From positions 1 through 38,598 of the forward strand of contig CADBZH010000043.1 in the NCBI GenBank assembly GCA_902799045.1: a DNA stretch of 38,598 nt, in the 5' to 3' direction. The notes under the pieces were generated by a model. It was not told where the DNA came from, made no database searches, and worked only from the letters and a program-made list of their open reading frames with translations. Each line of letters opens with the position of its first letter. Position 1 is the first letter of the stretch. The stretch comes from an uncultured Eubacteriales bacterium. Lineage in GTDB: Bacteria; Bacillota; Clostridia; Christensenellales; Aristaeellaceae. Positions 25,947-34,800 of this stretch are shown here, piece by piece. A program made the translations under genes and the position numbers.

Positions 25947-26002
25947 TTTTTCCTAATCATTATACCATGATTGTCGGCGTCTTTTTCCTAATCATTATAC
26001 CA
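25947..26002 (-). promoter_or_regulatory. Duplicated 21-bp promoter-like segment upstream of the metallo-hydrolase
   Basis: The 21-mer TTTTTCCTAATCATTATACC+A occurs exactly at 25947-25967 and 25982-26002. On the reverse strand each copy gives TGGTATAAT, an extended -10 box. No good -35 is present for either. Confidence 0.5.
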
Positions 26003-26017
26003 CAAATTCCGCCGCCC

Positions 26018-26046
26018 TTGACAGCCCCGCCGCCAAAAAGTATAAT
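26018..26046 (+). promoter_or_regulatory. Consensus sigma-A promoter for the gene at 26078
   Basis: TTGACA (26018-26023), a 17-bp spacer and TATAAT (26041-26046), fully consensus, lie 31 bp before the start codon. Confidence 0.9.
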
Positions 26047-26077
26047 GGAAATACAATACGACGAACGGGAGAGCGCC

Positions 26078-26683
26078 ATGGCAACAAGCAACCGAAGCGG
26101 CAGGGTGACCGCGAACGTGGAGCGGCCCAGCAAGCAGCGGGCCGTGTCTTCGCGCGCCCTGACCGGGCTGGTGCTGACGGTGCTGCTGCCGCCGGTGGGG
26201 CTGTTCTACCTGTGGCGGCAGGGCGTGTTCCGCACCCGCGGCCGCATGGTACTGACCAGCCTGGCCACGGTGGAGATGGCGCTGCTGGTGGTGTGGCTCA
26301 CGCCCCACGCGGAGCTGACCCATCGCGCGCCCGTGCCCGTCGCCCCGCCGCAGGTCACCGCCGCGCCCGAGGGCGAGACGCTGAACGCCCTGTACAACAT
26401 CGAGCAGCTGCTCTATGAACAGCAGCTGGCCCAGGTGGTCGCCGAGGGCGGCACGGCCAACGACCTGCTCACCGAGGAGCAGAAGCTGGAGATGGCGAAC
26501 CAGCAGAACGAAGAGGCCTACGAGACCGTGGTCTACAGCGTGTACGGCGACGACGCCATCTACTACCACGCCACGAAGGTCTGCCGCACCCAGACCAACG
26601 GCCGCGAGCTGACCGTGCGCGACGCCCTGCGCCAGGGCCTGCAGCCCTGCCCCTACTGCAACCCGCCCACCGTGTCAGCGTAA
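26078..26683 (+). CDS. Membrane protein with two TM segments and a C-terminal His/Cys metal-site-like motif
   Basis: A 201-residue protein of unknown function. A basic N-terminus is followed by TM segments near 27-46 (LTGLVLTVLLPPVGLFYLW) and 57-76, a Pro-rich stretch and a Gln/Glu-rich helix (LLYEQQLAQVV...LEMANQQNEEAY). The last 35 residues read VYGDDAIYYHATKVCR...LTVRDALRQGLQPCPYC. This YH-x4-C...G-x-x-PCxxC pattern recalls the small metal-binding tail found on Ada-like and nuclease-associated proteins, and four ligands (His164, Cys169, Cys191, Cys194) are visible. It has a consensus promoter at 26018 and is followed by a heptad array in the opposite polarity to most. Confidence 0.75.
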   Translation: MATSNRSGRVTANVERPSKQRAVSSRALTGLVLTVLLPPVGLFYLWRQGVFRTRGRMVLTSLATVEMALLVVWLTPHAELTHRAPVPVAPPQVTAAPEGETLNALYNIEQLLYEQQLAQVVAEGGTANDLLTEEQKLEMANQQNEEAYETVVYSVYGDDAIYYHATKVCRTQTNGRELTVRDALRQGLQPCPYCNPPTVSA

Positions 26684-26724
26684 CCCCCCTACTCCCTACT
26701 CCCTACTCCCTACTCCCTACTCCC
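26684..26724. repeat. Heptad array, six CCC tracts
   Basis: CCC tracts at 26687, 26694, 26701, 26708, 26715 and 26722 (CCCTACT units) begin right after the TAA stop. This is the one clear case where the C-rich, not the G-rich, strand is sense for the preceding gene. Confidence 0.88.
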
Positions 26725-26791
26725 TGAATCCAGACATTCCCGGTATAAAATACCTAATTAAAGTCATATTTATAACCTTGATTTAAGGCCG

Positions 26792-26823
26792 GAACCATCC
26801 TATCATATAAGATAGGATGGTTC
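26792..26823 (+). terminator. 13-bp perfect hairpin in the leader of the next gene
   Basis: GAACCATCCTATC (26792-26804), loop ATATAA, then GATAGGATGGTTC (26811-26823). It lies 60 bp before the start at 26883. It may terminate the upstream gene or act as a leader structure. Confidence 0.5.
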
Positions 26824-26882
26824 TGTTTGGATACATAAATATCCATGGATTTTCACAGTTTTACACGTTAGGAGGCCGAGCC

Positions 26883-28418
26883 ATGTTTTGCTCCAGATGC
26901 GGCAAAACCCTGATGCCGGAGGATGCACAGTGTCCGCATTGCGGTACTCCCGTGGGGGAGAGCCGCTTCGAGGGAACGCCCTATACCTCGGCGCAAGCCC
27001 ATATCCTGCCCGACACCCCCGCCGGGCAGGCGTCCGCGGCCTATACCCGCACCACCTACACCACCATGACGGACGAGGAAAAGCAGGAGGGCGCGGTGGA
27101 CAGCCGCACCACCTACCGCCCCGTCTATGAAGGCGCCTCCGCCCCGGAGGACATCCGCAAGGACATGCGCTCCGCCATCGAGGGCGCCGACGAGGCCGGG
27201 GACGGGGAAGCCCCCGACGCGCCCCATGAGCCCCTGTCCGAGGACGCCCAGAACACGATGAACGCCGTGGAAGAGGAGCTGACCATGGAGACCATGGACA
27301 CCTCCGAGCTGGTGGCCCGGCCCATCGAGTCCACCGGCCGCGCCGGCATCAGCACCGAGGTGGAGGATTACATCCAGAAGCTGGAGGCCACCCAGAGCCG
27401 CCGCGCCGCCCGCCGCCGCCGCGCCGTGGACGACAGCGAAAACTACGCCACCCCCGGCGAGGGCGTGGTCTATGACGACACCGAGGCCGCCAACGGCGAT
27501 ATCGACACCGAGCAGAGCGAGGTGTTCAACGACATCGACGAGGAGGAGTTCGACGAGATCCGCTACGGCCGCACCATCGGCGTGAAGGAGATCCTCCGCG
27601 TGGCGCTGATCATGATCCTGGCCGCGGCGCTGATCGTGGGCGGCGTGCTCTGGTTCCGCCACATCCGCGGCGCGCAGAACGCCTCGAAGATCGAGGGCGT
27701 CACCCAGACCGTCTATGACGACGGCCTCGCGCTGATCAAGTCGCGCACCGACGCGGCCTACGTCAACGAGCTGGTCAACGTCTATCGCAACGACGGCGTC
27801 GTGACCTTCACCCAGCGCGTGACCGGCGATTCCGAGGCCATCGACGCGCTGCTGCCCGAGGAGCCCGCCGTGAACGACGCGCTGTATGTGTCCGCGCTGC
27901 AGACCATCCAGGGCAACATCGGCAACGCCATCCTGATGGACGCCACCGAGGCGGACAACACCGCCGGCGATTCCGGCCAGGATTCCGCCGCCCGCTGGCA
28001 GATCGTCAACGACGAGATCGCCCAGGTGGAGAACGCCACCACCGCCCAGGAGCTCACCGCCATCCTCAACGGCGAGCGCGTGACCGTGGCGGCCTCGCCC
28101 ACGCCCACGCCGGAGCCGGAGGTGACCTACACCACCCTCTCCAAGGGCGACAAGAGCGACGAGGTGCTGGAGATGCAGAACCGGCTGTACATGCTGGGCT
28201 TCCTGCTGGACGACCGCGACGGCGCCTTCGGCAAGAACACCCAGACCGCCGTGAAGATGTTCCAGCAGGCGGCGGGCCTGGAGGTGACGGGCATCGCCGA
28301 CAGCGAGACGCTGCGCCTGCTCTACTCCGAGGACGCCCCGCGCACCGAGTACGCCCAGGCCACCCCGACCCCCGCGCCCGAAGCGGCGGGCGAGGCGGAG
28401 GCTGCGCCGGAGGCCTGA
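26883..28418 (+). CDS. Zinc-ribbon, single-TM, peptidoglycan-binding protein
   Basis: A 511-residue protein. Residues 1-21 form a zinc ribbon (MFCSRCGKTLMPEDAQCPHCG). Residues 25-230 are acidic and disordered, with a basic patch RRAARRRRAVDD. One TM lies at 236-258 (ILRVALIMILAAALIVGGVLWF), then a helical extracellular region, a TPTPTPEP linker and a peptidoglycan_binding_1 module at 421-481 (LSKGDKSDEVLEMQNRLYMLG...TGIADSETLRLLY). The architecture is a small version of the protein at 16773, with the zinc ribbon in the cytosol and the wall-binding module outside. Function is unknown; envelope sensing is an inference. Start is the ATG at 26883 with TAGGAGG. Confidence 0.85.
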   Translation: MFCSRCGKTLMPEDAQCPHCGTPVGESRFEGTPYTSAQAHILPDTPAGQASAAYTRTTYTTMTDEEKQEGAVDSRTTYRPVYEGASAPEDIRKDMRSAIEGADEAGDGEAPDAPHEPLSEDAQNTMNAVEEELTMETMDTSELVARPIESTGRAGISTEVEDYIQKLEATQSRRAARRRRAVDDSENYATPGEGVVYDDTEAANGDIDTEQSEVFNDIDEEEFDEIRYGRTIGVKEILRVALIMILAAALIVGGVLWFRHIRGAQNASKIEGVTQTVYDDGLALIKSRTDAAYVNELVNVYRNDGVVTFTQRVTGDSEAIDALLPEEPAVNDALYVSALQTIQGNIGNAILMDATEADNTAGDSGQDSAARWQIVNDEIAQVENATTAQELTAILNGERVTVAASPTPTPEPEVTYTTLSKGDKSDEVLEMQNRLYMLGFLLDDRDGAFGKNTQTAVKMFQQAAGLEVTGIADSETLRLLYSEDAPRTEYAQATPTPAPEAAGEAEAAPEA

Positions 28419-28437
28419 CAGAGCACCAGATATGAGT

Positions 28438-28518
28438 CAGGAGTGAGGAGTCAGGAGTGAGGAGTTTGAGTGTGCCCCAGGCATGCCCATAACTCCTGCC
28501 TCCTCATTCTCACTCCTC
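28438..28518. repeat. Inverted SAGGAGT heptad arrays
   Basis: Four heptads CAGGAGT/GAGGAGT (28438-28465) face an inverted block ACTCCTGCCTCCTC...ACTCCTC (28492-28518), and together they could form a long imperfect hairpin. They follow the stop at 28418. Confidence 0.75.
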
Positions 28519-28524
28519 GCTTTT

Positions 28525-28679
28525 ATACTAAATTCCTTCTAAAACATGTACAAATGCGGAGTGGGATTTTTCGTTCTGGCAAAGCTGAGCGGAGGGAGGC
28601 GATGCAGCGCATCGTTGACTGAAGCGAAGCACAGCCAGGGCGGAAAAGACGCACGCAGATGTTAGATGGAATTTAGTAT
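28525..28679. mobile_element. MITE-like element family 1, copy 2
   Basis: A 155-bp copy with the same terminal repeats and core as the 14115 copy, differing by a few bases and a short deletion near the right end. It ends 25 bp before the HAD gene start and so occupies the place where that gene's promoter should be. Confidence 0.87.
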
Positions 28680-28704
28680 TACTCTTCCAAAGGAGCGCAA
28701 CGCC

Positions 28705-29616
28705 ATGCAAAACCCCATCGTCGCCCTGATCTATGATTTTGACAAGACGCTCTCGCCGCGGGACATGGAGGAATATTCCTTCCTGCCGGGCATCAACGTG
28801 GAGCCGGACGTCTTCTGGGGCAAGTGCGCCAATTTCGCCCGGGAACACGACATGGACGGCATCCTGACCTACATGTACCTGATGAAGAAGATGGCCAGCG
28901 GCGAGATGGAGCTGACGAAGGAAAACCTGATCGCCCTGGGCCGCGACGTGGCGTTCTTCCCCGGCGTGGACACCTGGTTCGAGCGCATCAACGAAATCGG
29001 CCGGGCGTGCGGCGTCACCGTGGAGCACTACATCATCTCCTCCGGGCTCACCGAGATCATCCGGGGCAGCGCCATCGGCAGGTACTTCAAGGCCATCTTC
29101 GCCGCCTCGTTCTGCTACGACGGGGACGGCCGCGCCGTGTGGCCCTCCACGGCGGTGAACTACACCAGCAAGACTCAATACCTGTTCCGCATCAACAAGG
29201 GCATCCTGGACGTGACCAACGACCGCGACCTGAACGCCTTCACCCCGGCCTATATGCGCCGGATCCCCTTCAGCAACATGATTTACGTGGGCGACGGCCT
29301 GACGGACGTGCCCTGCATGAAGATGACCAAGCAGAAGGGCGGCTATTCCATCGCCGTGCACGCGCCCGGGGCCACCGAGCTGGCCGACGACATGCTGCTG
29401 CAGGGCCGCGTGGATTTCTCCGTGGAGGCCGACTACTCCGCCAGCAGCGAGATCGAGGACGTGGTGACGCTGCTGATGAAGCGCATCCGCGCGTCCCACG
29501 CGCTGACGCTCCGCCACGCCGAACAGGTGCAGCGCGCCCATCGCCGGCGCGGCAACTTCGTCCCCCTCGATATCCCCCTCCGCGGCGGCCTGGAGGACGG
29601 GGAGGATGTGGAGTAG
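28705..29616 (+). CDS. HAD-superfamily phosphatase
   Basis: A 303-residue HAD hydrolase of the phosphoserine-phosphatase-like branch. Motif I IYDFDKTLSPRD (Asp11, Asp13), motif II IISSGLTEII (Ser), a Lys in SKTQYLFRINKG and motif IV IYVGDGLTDVPCMK are intact. The cap between motifs I and II is helical. Physiological substrate is unknown. It has no signal peptide. AAAGGAG lies 10-12 bases before ATG 28705. The stop (GTG GAG TAG) is the first unit of a heptad array. A family 1 MITE-like element abuts the 5' side. Confidence 0.87.
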   Translation: MQNPIVALIYDFDKTLSPRDMEEYSFLPGINVEPDVFWGKCANFAREHDMDGILTYMYLMKKMASGEMELTKENLIALGRDVAFFPGVDTWFERINEIGRACGVTVEHYIISSGLTEIIRGSAIGRYFKAIFAASFCYDGDGRAVWPSTAVNYTSKTQYLFRINKGILDVTNDRDLNAFTPAYMRRIPFSNMIYVGDGLTDVPCMKMTKQKGGYSIAVHAPGATELADDMLLQGRVDFSVEADYSASSEIEDVVTLLMKRIRASHALTLRHAEQVQRAHRRRGNFVPLDIPLRGGLEDGEDVE

Positions 29617-30100
29617 GGAAGAGGGAGTAGGGAGTAGGGAGTAGGGAGTAGGAATAGTGGCTGCCGCGTTTTGGCCTTCCCCCTTGGGGGTTCAAGCGCC
29701 CGGAAAACAGTCCAGTGGACTGCATGGACGCTTCGCTAGACGCCCTTTGGGCGTTGCAGCGAGAACGGGTCTGTCCGTGCGCGATGGGACCCAATGCGTC
29801 AGCATTGGGCGCGCGCGTTTGGTAGACCCCCGGCAGGTGGCCGAGCGAAGCGAGGTCGGATGAGGTCCCCGCCCGCAAACGCCTCGCTTCAGTTCTATGG
29901 GCGCGCACCGCTTCCCGCACCGCGCACGGGATGGCGCCCCTACGGGGAATACCACCTTGCTTGCGGCTCCCCATCAAAGAAAAAACCGGATTGCCACGTC
30001 GAACCCTTCGGGTTCTCCTCGCAATGACGGAATGCGAAGCATGATCGTACAACGTCATTGCGAGGAGCGAAGCGACGTGGCAATCCGGTTTTTGGATTGA
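29614..30100. repeat. Long intergenic repeat mosaic (heptad array, hairpin modules, REP pair)
   Basis: GGG tracts at 29616, 29623, 29630, 29637 and 29644 are followed by GGAATAGTGGCTGCCGCG, GGCCTTCCCCCTTGGGGG, AAGCGCCCGGAAAACAGTCC, GACGCCCTTTGGGCGT and CCCAATGCGTCAGCATTGGG. Next is a GCGCACCGCTTCCCGCACCG module also found inverted near 38303, then a head-to-head REP pair (29988-30030 and 30053-30093). No gene is seen between 29617 and 30108. Confidence 0.8.
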
Positions 30101-30108
30101 TGCTCCCC

Positions 30109-31464
30109 TTACGGCTTGGCCGCGCCGCAATTGGTGCAGAAGTTGCCGGTGTTCTCCGTGCCGCAATCCGGGCAGGTCCAGCCCGCGGATTCCTCCGGCC
30201 TGGCCGCGCCGCAGTTGGTGCAGAAGTTGCCGGTGTTCTCCGTACCGCAATCGGCGCAGGTCCAGCCCGCGGCTTCGGCCTCGGGTTCGCCGGCCTCTTC
30301 CGACGGCGCGACCGCTTCCTCGGCGGGCTTTTCCGGGGCGACATAGGGATCGTCCTGCGGGGCGACGCTGGTCAGGTTCGCGTCGTAGGCCGCCATGATC
30401 TGCTTGCAGGCGTCCACGTTCGCCCAATTCACGGACGAGCCGGAGAACTGCAGGTTGAAGTACATCTGCTTGTCATAATTGTCGGTGACGCCGTCCAGCA
30501 CCTTGGAGGCGTACCAGGCATAGAGGCTGCCGTCGTCGTTGCGGTTGCCGCTGTAGAACAGCCACTCGCTGCCGTTGTCCAGCGTAATGCGCTCGGCCTG
30601 CTCGTCGTTCTCCTCCAGCTTGTAGGCGGGGAAGGAATAGGATTCCAGGCTGTACTTCACCTCGGCGTACAGGCCGTCGCCGAAGCCGTAGATGCCCTCG
30701 ACGGCGGTGCCGTCCACCTTCGTCAGCGCGAAGGAGCCGGTCGCCTCGCCGCCGTCGCGCAGCAGCACGGACAGGTCCTGGAAGTCAAAGGCATACAGCT
30801 TTTCATAGTTTTCGTCCAGGATCTTCGCGCCGGCATACTTGCCGTAGCTCCAGTAGGGCGCGAAGGTCTCCGTGTGCATGGCGCCCTGCACGCGGTTCAT
30901 CTCGGCGGTGATCGCCTCGGTCAGCGCGGTGACGCGGGTGTCCATCGGCATCTTGTTGTCCAGGCCGTTCAGCCGGATGCGGATCACCAGCTTGGCGCTC
31001 TTGCCGAAATCGCGGGCGTAGAGCATGCCGTAGGCGTTGAAGCTGTAGTCTGAGGGATCGATGTAGGCCGCCATGCCGTTCGAGCCGTCCATCACGATGT
31101 ACTCGTCCGCCTCGCACTTGTTCAGGAATTCCTCGAAGGAATCGCTCTCGTGGATCTCATAGCCATAGACGATCATGTTGTCCATGTCCAGGTAGTTCGC
31201 CCAATAGGAGGCAAAGCTGGCGGGCTGGGCGCCTGCCGGGCCCGGGAAGCACAAAAACAGCGGCTCGTTGCCCATGCTGTTGTAATACCAGAACGGATAG
31301 GAGCCCATCAGGCAGACCTGCGGATAGCTCTCCTCCGACAGCAGCGTGGCGTTGTAGTAGCCGTACTGCTCCAGCTCGCGCACGTAGGGCAATTCCCCCT
31401 CCGCCAGGGCACACGCCCCCAGCAGCAGGGCCAGCATCAGCATCAATGCGGTCAGTTTCTTCAT
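30109..31464 (-). CDS. Exported lipoprotein-like protein with two tandem C-terminal zinc ribbons
   Basis: A 451-residue protein of unknown function. It starts MKKLTALMLMLALLLGAC, a signal peptide with a plausible lipobox (LGAC, Cys18). The body (about 30-380) is a mixed globular domain rich in Tyr and acidic residues. An acidic Pro/Ala linker precedes two nearly identical zinc ribbons (WTCADCGTENTGNFCTNCG and WTCPDCGTENTGNFCTNCG), eight Cys in all. The DNA for the ribbons is a tandem duplication of about 75 bp (30116-30190 and 30191-30265). Zinc ribbons on an exported protein are unusual. SD AAGGGAG; promoter at 31523-31551. Confidence 0.82.
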   Translation of the reverse strand: MKKLTALMLMLALLLGACALAEGELPYVRELEQYGYYNATLLSEESYPQVCLMGSYPFWYYNSMGNEPLFLCFPGPAGAQPASFASYWANYLDMDNMIVYGYEIHESDSFEEFLNKCEADEYIVMDGSNGMAAYIDPSDYSFNAYGMLYARDFGKSAKLVIRIRLNGLDNKMPMDTRVTALTEAITAEMNRVQGAMHTETFAPYWSYGKYAGAKILDENYEKLYAFDFQDLSVLLRDGGEATGSFALTKVDGTAVEGIYGFGDGLYAEVKYSLESYSFPAYKLEENDEQAERITLDNGSEWLFYSGNRNDDGSLYAWYASKVLDGVTDNYDKQMYFNLQFSGSSVNWANVDACKQIMAAYDANLTSVAPQDDPYVAPEKPAEEAVAPSEEAGEPEAEAAGWTCADCGTENTGNFCTNCGAARPEESAGWTCPDCGTENTGNFCTNCGAAKP

Positions 31465-31522
31465 CGTTCGTTCTCCCTTCGTTTTGATCGCCCCGCCCGG
31501 CGGGACAGGATCTCCAAATAGA

Positions 31523-31551
31523 ATAATACTATAGCCCGCCCCGTTTTGCAA
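31523..31551 (-). promoter_or_regulatory. Promoter of the zinc-ribbon lipoprotein gene
   Basis: On the reverse strand TTGCAA (31546-31551), a 17-bp spacer and TATTAT (31523-31528) lie about 60 bp before the start. Confidence 0.7.
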
Positions 31552-31669
31552 GAAGAAACCTTCTCATTTGATGCTTTTGGGGCTTCCCGCTACTTTGCAC
31601 AGCAGTCGCGCCACTGCCTCTGGCAGGCGCGACCAGCCCGCGCTGGAATCCAAAGGATTCGCGCGGCGC

Positions 31670-31843
31670 TGCCGCCGCTTCCGCTTCGCGGAGAAAAGCA
31701 ACACAGAAATGCAGCCAAGGCGGTAAACCCGAAGGGTTTGCCGGTCAGCGCTTGCGCTGACTGCGTCGCCGCAATCCAAAGGATTGGGGCAATGCACCTT
31801 AGACGCTGAAAATGCGCTTCGGGGATTTTAGAAACAGACTCTA
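31670..31843. mobile_element. Family 2 MITE-related half element at the addB 3' end
   Basis: The right end (TTTTAGAAACAGACTCTA, 31826-31843) and the internal GAAAAGCAACACAGAAATGCAGCC (31691-31714, split here by eye) match the family 2 element at 20661. A stretch with three small palindromes (AAACCCGAAGGGTTT, CAGCGCTTGCGCTG, CAATCCAAAGGATTG) is inserted between them. I cannot find the left terminal repeat. The terminal TAG is the stop codon of addB. Confidence 0.55.
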
Positions 31844-34800
31844 TTCCTCCAGCTTCAGCTTCTCCAGCACCTCGTCGCCCCGCATGCCCTCGAAGCGGCG
31901 GACGCAGCGGGCGTCCATGCGCTCGTCGAACAGGCAGACGCCCCGCCAGTCGCAATACTGGCAGGGATTCTGCTGGCGGAAGCGGGCCGGCGCGGCCTGG
32001 GCCAGCCCCGCGCGGATGCCGTCCAGGTGCTCGCCCGCCTTCTTCAGCGTGCGGGTCATCAGCGCCCGGAAGCCGCCGGCGTCGGTGGCCAGGGTGCCCT
32101 TGCGCAGGCCGCCCCCGGCGTTCACCCGCACGTTCAGCACCTCCTGGAAATTCGGTGACTGGGCCTCCAGCAGCGAGAGGTCGTCCGGCGCGAGGCCCGT
32201 CAGCCGGAAATCGCCGCGGCGCGTCCTCTCCACCTCGTTCAGGTCGGTGCTCTGGGTGGCCAGGATGCCCTCGTCCAGGCTGAAATAGTACACGCCCGCG
32301 CTCTGCTCGGCCCGCTTCTTCATCGCCGCGGCCAGGTACACCGGCAGCTGCAGGCTCAGCCCGTGGTACACGGCGTCCAGCGCCAGGTCCTTCCCGCCGC
32401 GCTTGTAGTCGATCACGCGCACATAGCCGCCCTCGGCCCACTCGTCCACCCGGTCGATGCGCCCCTCCAGCGTGCATTCGCCGCTGACGGCGTTCACGGA
32501 CAGCCGCGCGGCCGCGCCGTCCTCCACGCCGAAATCCGTCTCCAGGGCGGCGGGGTTGAAGGCGCTGCCCCGCATGTGCTCCGCCAGCACGGCGGCGCAG
32601 GTGCGGGCCGTGGCCTTCAGCCGGCGGCGCTCCGCCAGGGCCACGGCGCTGTCGCCCAGGGGGCCGTTCTCCGCCATGGCGTCCAGCAGGCGGTCGGCGA
32701 TGCCGTCCATCCGCGCCTCGGCGTCCCGCTCCTCCAGCGCGTTCAGATCCTCCATGCTCGCCAGCAGAAATTCGTGCACGGCGTCGTGGAAGAAGGTGCC
32801 CTCGTCCTTCACGTTCAGCGCGTAGGGCTCGATCCGGAGCGGGCGCAGGCCGTACTGGGCGAAATAGGCGAAGGGACACTGGGCGAAGCGCTCCAGCCGG
32901 GTCACGCTCTGCCGCCGCAGCGCGCCGTAGAGGGCCTTTGCGGTGGCCGGATCCAGGCTGTCGGCGCTCTCGCCGTGGCGCAGGGCCGCGCCGATCCGGC
33001 GCAGGGACCGCTCCAGCGCCTCGCTCTTCATCGACGCCGCCAGCTTCGAGACCCCCGCCAGCGCCGCCGTGTCGCAGGGCAGCGGCACCTCCCCCTCGCC
33101 CACGCCGGACAGCGCCCGGGCCGCGCAGGCCATGGCCGCCTCCGGGGCGGCGCGCAGCATCCGCTGGATGCCCGCGTCCTCCATCAGGCCGCCGCGCGCC
33201 TTCAGCGCCGGGAACACGCCGCGGATCAGCGCGATCAGCGCGCCGGGGCGCTGAGCCGCGCCGTCGAGGCCGCTCAGCGGCGCGGTGACGCACAGGTAGT
33301 CCGAGGCCATCTCCACGGCGGATTTCAGGTAGAACCGGCGCATGCGCGACAGCTCCGCGTCGTCCGACCCCACGTAGGCGTGGGCCATGCGGGCGAAGGC
33401 CTGCTGCTGAGCGGCGTTGAGCAGGCCGTCGGCGTCCGTGAGCGCGCGGTCCGTCTCCCCCAGGATCAGCAGCGCCCGGCAGCGCTGGGCGGCGATGCGG
33501 TCGGTGGTCTGGGCATACACGGCGTCGCCGGACTGCGGCAGCGGCTTGATGATGGCGGCGTCCAGCGATTCGCCCAGCGTCTGCCGAAGCTCCGCCAGCG
33601 GCAGCGGCGCGTCGCCCATCAGGCCCGCCATCTGGTCCAGCGCGCCGATGATCCGGTTCCAGACCTGGCTCTCCTCCCCGGCCTGCTGGCGCAAATCCGC
33701 CGCGATCAGCGCGTTCAGCCGCGCCTCCAGGCGCTGGGGGGCCTCGATGTCGGTGAGGAACTCAAACAGCGCGGCCAGCTGGCCCTTCAGGTCCTTCGCG
33801 CGGGTCAGCCGCCGCTTCAGCGCGTTCACCGGCGCGGCAAAGCGCTCGCGGATCGGCTCCAGCGCCTGCTGCTCCGCCGCGCTGCCCCGCTTCAGCGGCC
33901 GCAGCAGCGCCCAGGGCTTCAGGCCGTACTTTTCGGCGTGGTTGGACAGCCGGTCGGCCTCGTCCGCCTCCAGCGGCAGCGCGCCGCAGCGCAGCAGCGC
34001 CAGCGCGTCCTCCATGCGGGGATTGGGCCCCACGAGCCGCAGCGCCGAATCCAGGCACTCCGCCAGCGGATGGCGCGAGGCCGCGCGACTGGCCGACAGG
34101 AACAGCGGCACCTCGCAGGCGCGGAACGCCTCCTGCAGCGGCTGGCGATAGCCCTCGATGTCGCGGCACAGGATCTGGATGTCGCTCCAGCGCCAGCCCT
34201 CCTCCTGGTGCCGCATCACCAGCCGGCGGCAGAGCGCGGCGGCAAAGCGGCACTCCTCCAGCGGGTTGCGCAGCGTGGCCAGCTGGAGGCCCTTCGGGGG
34301 CTTTTCGGAGGGATCCGGCCGGGCCGGCCAGGCGAACAGCTCGCGCGAAAGGCGCGCGAGGGACGCCTCCTGCCGCGGCGGAGGCAGCACCAGGCGCGTC
34401 GCGTCCTCCGCGCCGTCCGCCTCCACGCGCACCCGCTCCGGCGCGTACACCCCGGCCCGCTTCGCAGCCACGACCAGCCGGTCATAGCAGCCCTTCAGCG
34501 GCAGATAGCTGTCGAAATCCGGGGCGGCCTCGTCGTTGGCCAGGGGCAGGAACACGCTCGTCTCGGGGCAGGCGGCGGCCACCGCGGCGATCAGCCAGTG
34601 CAGCGTGGGCGGGGTCAGGTCAAAGCCGAAGAAGCAGACCGTGGCGGCGCGCAGAAAATCGGCATCAGCGGCCCGGGTCGCCGCATATATAAGCTCCGAC
34701 TCGCCATCCTGGAACCGGCCCTCGATCAGGCCCTCGTAGGCCTCCAGGATCACGCCCAGGTCGTCCAGCTTCAGCCGGAGCATGCCCTCGGCGCCCTCGG

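Noticed and set aside
29760-29900. Possible structured ncRNA between the HAD gene and the zinc-ribbon gene
   Set aside because: The hairpins are all modules seen elsewhere in the repeat mosaic; nothing points to a specific RNA family.
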